Source: Nitrosomonas sp.
GTDB lineage: Bacteria > Pseudomonadota > Gammaproteobacteria > Burkholderiales > Nitrosomonadaceae
Direction: 5' to 3'
DNA: 7,790 nucleotides
Assembly (NCBI GenBank): GCA_021774205.1
Contig: JAJFJI010000349.1
Span: 1-7,790 of the forward strand
In this document: positions 6,277 to 7,790 of the stretch, piece after piece
Numbering within the stretch: position 1 is the first letter of the stretch
How the letters are laid out: each line of letters starts with the position of its first letter
Notes under the pieces: model-generated
What the model was told of the DNA's origin: nothing
What the model saw: only the letters and a program-made list of their open reading frames with translations
Databases searched by the model: none
Made by a program: the position numbers and the translations under genes

Positions 6277-6492
6277 TATTCCCGGCATAAAAATTGCTGG
6301 GCCACATTAAGCTATGAAATATACCAGACGCGTTATGAAACGCAACAGGATATATTGATACATATCATGTTCTATAACCGTTACCGCTTGCACGTTCATC
6401 TGGGCTACAAAAGCCCAAACCAGCTAGAAATAGGGGCCATGACGAAATATCAAATGTTGCTTAACTTAACCGGCGTGTCACAAAATCATTGA
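6277..6492 (+). pseudogene. C-terminal remnant of an IS3-family transposase (OrfB)
   Basis: Plus-strand translation from about 6277 gives YSRHKNCWATLSYEIYQTRY, then a segment with ETQQDILIHIMFYNRYRLH, then LGYKSPNQLE, ending at a TGA (6490-6492). EIYQTRYET, FYNRYRLH and LGYKSP are hallmark C-terminal motifs of IS3-family integrase-type transposases. In intact relatives KGNCWDNAVAESFWATLK stands where this copy reads KNCWATL. The stretch holding the third catalytic acid (Glu of the DDE triad) therefore appears deleted, perhaps between the two TGG codons. Everything upstream of about 6270 lacks transposase homology and a stop lies in frame at 6259. No terminal inverted repeats were identified. 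It is a dead fragment lying between hemE and the GH5-type gene and opposite to both. Confidence 0.82.
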
Positions 6493-6502
6493 ACACGCCA
6501 GT
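6469..6502 (-). repeat. Inverted repeat at the transposase-remnant end, downstream of the GH5-type gene
   Basis: ACCGGCGTGT (6469-6478) and ACACGCCAGT (6493-6502) form a 10-bp stem with a 14-base loop. In minus-strand RNA all ten pairs form (one G-U); in plus-strand RNA one is a C-A mismatch. It spans the stop codon of the transposase remnant and lies about 60 bases after the stop of the glycoside hydrolase. With no T-run in the minus direction, an intrinsic terminator is unproven. Confidence 0.35.
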
Positions 6503-6564
6503 ATCGCAAATGCAACCCTATGGTTTATTGGTTGGAAATATTTAATATCTTAACAAACAGATAA

Positions 6565-7790
6565 TTAGCGAGATTGCTCTCTTAATGTTTCAAAGATGAA
6601 ATCAGTATCCGGCTGAGTGAGGACACGTTGTCCGTCCCGTCGCCTAACAATGTTCCAGTATTCTCCCGCCGTTTGCGTGTAGTGGAACCAAGAATGAGAT
6701 ACATTCATTTGGCTTAACCATTTAGCCTGTTCAGTGTGAATATACCGCCATCCACCCTTGTCACGGTACACGCGATCCATTTCCCAAAAACCGGGACTTA
6801 CCCTATTATGCGTCGACCATTCGCCGACGTGCACAGGCTTGTCCCACGCATGAAAAAAATCCCGTCCTTCTCGGACTTGATCTTTCCACCACCCTAAACC
6901 ACCCCACTCCCATATGTCATCTGAATCCGCATAAACATGATATTCCCAAACAATATTGTCACGTTCAATGGGTAGCTGATAGCTGACAAATGTACCTTCT
7001 TTAAAGTATGCCCTGTCAACAAATACAAGCTTCTCAAGCCCACCCGTTTCTCCTTCGCGAATATGGTCGATAACTTGTGTCATGGTGTTGGTGTATGCCC
7101 GCGCCAATCTATGCCAATATGATTCATCAGGATTGAAGTTCTGAAAAGTATGGTGGAGCGGTTCATTCGTAGGCGCGTAGAGTACGTATGGGTTGTTCTT
7201 GTAGCGATTTGCAATATACTTCCAGAGTTGGTAATACACATCCCGCTTGCCCTGAGACCTTTCGTCCAATCCATAAAAACCATGGATAATGGACCGCATT
7301 TCTTCTCTCCAGTTATCGCCTTCGGGTCTCCCTCCATAGTCATCTGCAACCCAGTGTGGCATCGGGTAAACACCCCAGGTCATGTCAGGAACAAAGAAGG
7401 ACGACATTCCTATTGAAATATATAATTTCCGCTGCGTGGCCCACTCAACCCAAACATCAATCCAGTTCTTGAAAAAAGCTTCGTTGATTTTTCCCTCGCC
7501 ATCAGTCATCTCGTCCATGAGAATGTTGTGCAGTGGAACTAGGTTAAATCCATTGATTTTGAAGAAGTCCATATCATTTGGCGTGAACAACGTTTCATAT
7601 GGAGAGTCAGCATTCGATTTGTCGGGTCTATTCAGAAGTGGGTGATGATCGACGTCCATTCCATAAATCTTGAACTCCTTGCCATTTCGCATGATCCGTG
7701 TACCCTCTGTGTAAAGTAGGGCCTCAAGCTGGGTAGCCGTTGATTGGTCTTCTGAAACAACACTCGCATCGTTTATGCTTGCTGTGATCG
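6565..7790 (-). CDS. Glycoside hydrolase family 5-type enzyme (cellulase-like), 5' end outside window
   Basis: The frame is open from the window edge to the stop at 6565-6567. An internal ATG at 7690-7692 would give 375 residues, but family-like sequence continues in frame upstream: LLYTEGTRIMRNGKEFKIYG is a typical GH5 opening strand, so the true start lies beyond 7790. Numbering from that ATG, the acid/base Glu177 is in APTNEP (173-178), the conserved His is in YHVY (251-254), the nucleophile Glu291 is in HVGEWS (288-293), and the substrate-platform Trp335 is in SHSWFHY. Both catalytic glutamates are present, so an active retaining glycosidase is expected. The polysaccharide (cellulose, mannan or other beta-glycan) cannot be told. 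The barrel ends at the C-terminus, so any signal peptide or binding module must be N-terminal. It is separated from hemE by transposase debris and is out of character with its neighbours. Confidence 0.85.
   Translation of the reverse strand, partial: ITASINDASVVSEDQSTATQLEALLYTEGTRIMRNGKEFKIYGMDVDHHPLLNRPDKSNADSPYETLFTPNDMDFFKINGFNLVPLHNILMDEMTDGEGKINEAFFKNWIDVWVEWATQRKLYISIGMSSFFVPDMTWGVYPMPHWVADDYGGRPEGDNWREEMRSIIHGFYGLDERSQGKRDVYYQLWKYIANRYKNNPYVLYAPTNEPLHHTFQNFNPDESYWHRLARAYTNTMTQVIDHIREGETGGLEKLVFVDRAYFKEGTFVSYQLPIERDNIVWEYHVYADSDDIWEWGGLGWWKDQVREGRDFFHAWDKPVHVGEWSTHNRVSPGFWEMDRVYRDKGGWRYIHTEQAKWLSQMNVSHSWFHYTQTAGEYWNIVRRRDGQRVLTQPDTDFIFETLREQSR

Noticed and set aside
5945..6288. Two minus-strand frames upstream of hemE (5945-6166 and 6103-6288)
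   Set aside because: Translations are low-complexity Phe/Leu/Arg-rich without motifs, one overlaps the hemE start region, and the AT-rich DNA looks like leader sequence.
7690..7692. ATG at 7690-7692 as the true start of the glycoside hydrolase
   Set aside because: In-frame upstream sequence to the window edge has no stop and includes the characteristic opening strand of the GH5 barrel.
1..7790. CRISPR array, tRNA, rRNA, riboswitch or defence system
   Set aside because: No regularly spaced repeats, no tRNA cloverleaf or rRNA sequence, no recognisable riboswitch core and no defence-type protein were seen.

Overview
The window looks like proteobacterial chromosome, most likely betaproteobacterial. 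The uroporphyrinogen decarboxylase carries wording I associate with that class (LCKNPDFATEVTMQPL, LGLYFSEGEGPRFERPLR), and a Nitrosomonas-like relative is my best guess. That is inference from memory of the family, not a search. Every intact gene lies on the minus strand, so transcription runs from high to low coordinates; the only plus-strand coding material is a transposase remnant.

Layout in transcription order: (1) 7790-6565, a glycoside hydrolase family 5-type enzyme whose 5' end lies beyond the window. (2) 6492-6277, the C-terminal remnant of an IS3-family transposase on the plus strand. (3) 6276-6001, a non-coding leader with a candidate hemE promoter and little else I can name. (4) 6000-4936, hemE, followed after 39 bases by an OmpR-type response regulator (4896-4213) and an overlapping membrane histidine kinase (4226-2949). 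(5) 2862-2345, a decayed copy of a sulP-usp gene pair. (6) 2344-2048, an AT-rich stretch holding the sulP promoter, a tandem operator-like direct repeat and an inverted repeat. (7) 2047-674, an intact SulP-family permease without a STAS domain. (8) 673-571, an intercistronic hairpin. (9) 570-166, a universal stress protein. Bases 1-165 hold no feature I can support, and no clear terminator follows usp.

The main result is that the sulP-usp pair was once present twice in tandem. The copy next to the kinase is now a 0.5-kb fossil with three internal deletions and a frameshift, yet gene order and both C-termini remain readable. The surviving pair has a well-formed sigma-70-like promoter. Directly upstream of its -35 sit two copies of GTGAAGAAAT with an 11-bp period, the geometry of OmpR/PhoB/PmrA-class operators. 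Because an OmpR-class two-component system sits just upstream, a simple hypothesis is that it controls the SulP transporter and its stress-protein partner. The SulP substrate (bicarbonate, sulfate or another anion) cannot be read from the sequence.

The GH5-type gene is unlike its housekeeping and transport neighbours and is separated from them by insertion-sequence debris, which fits acquisition by transfer.
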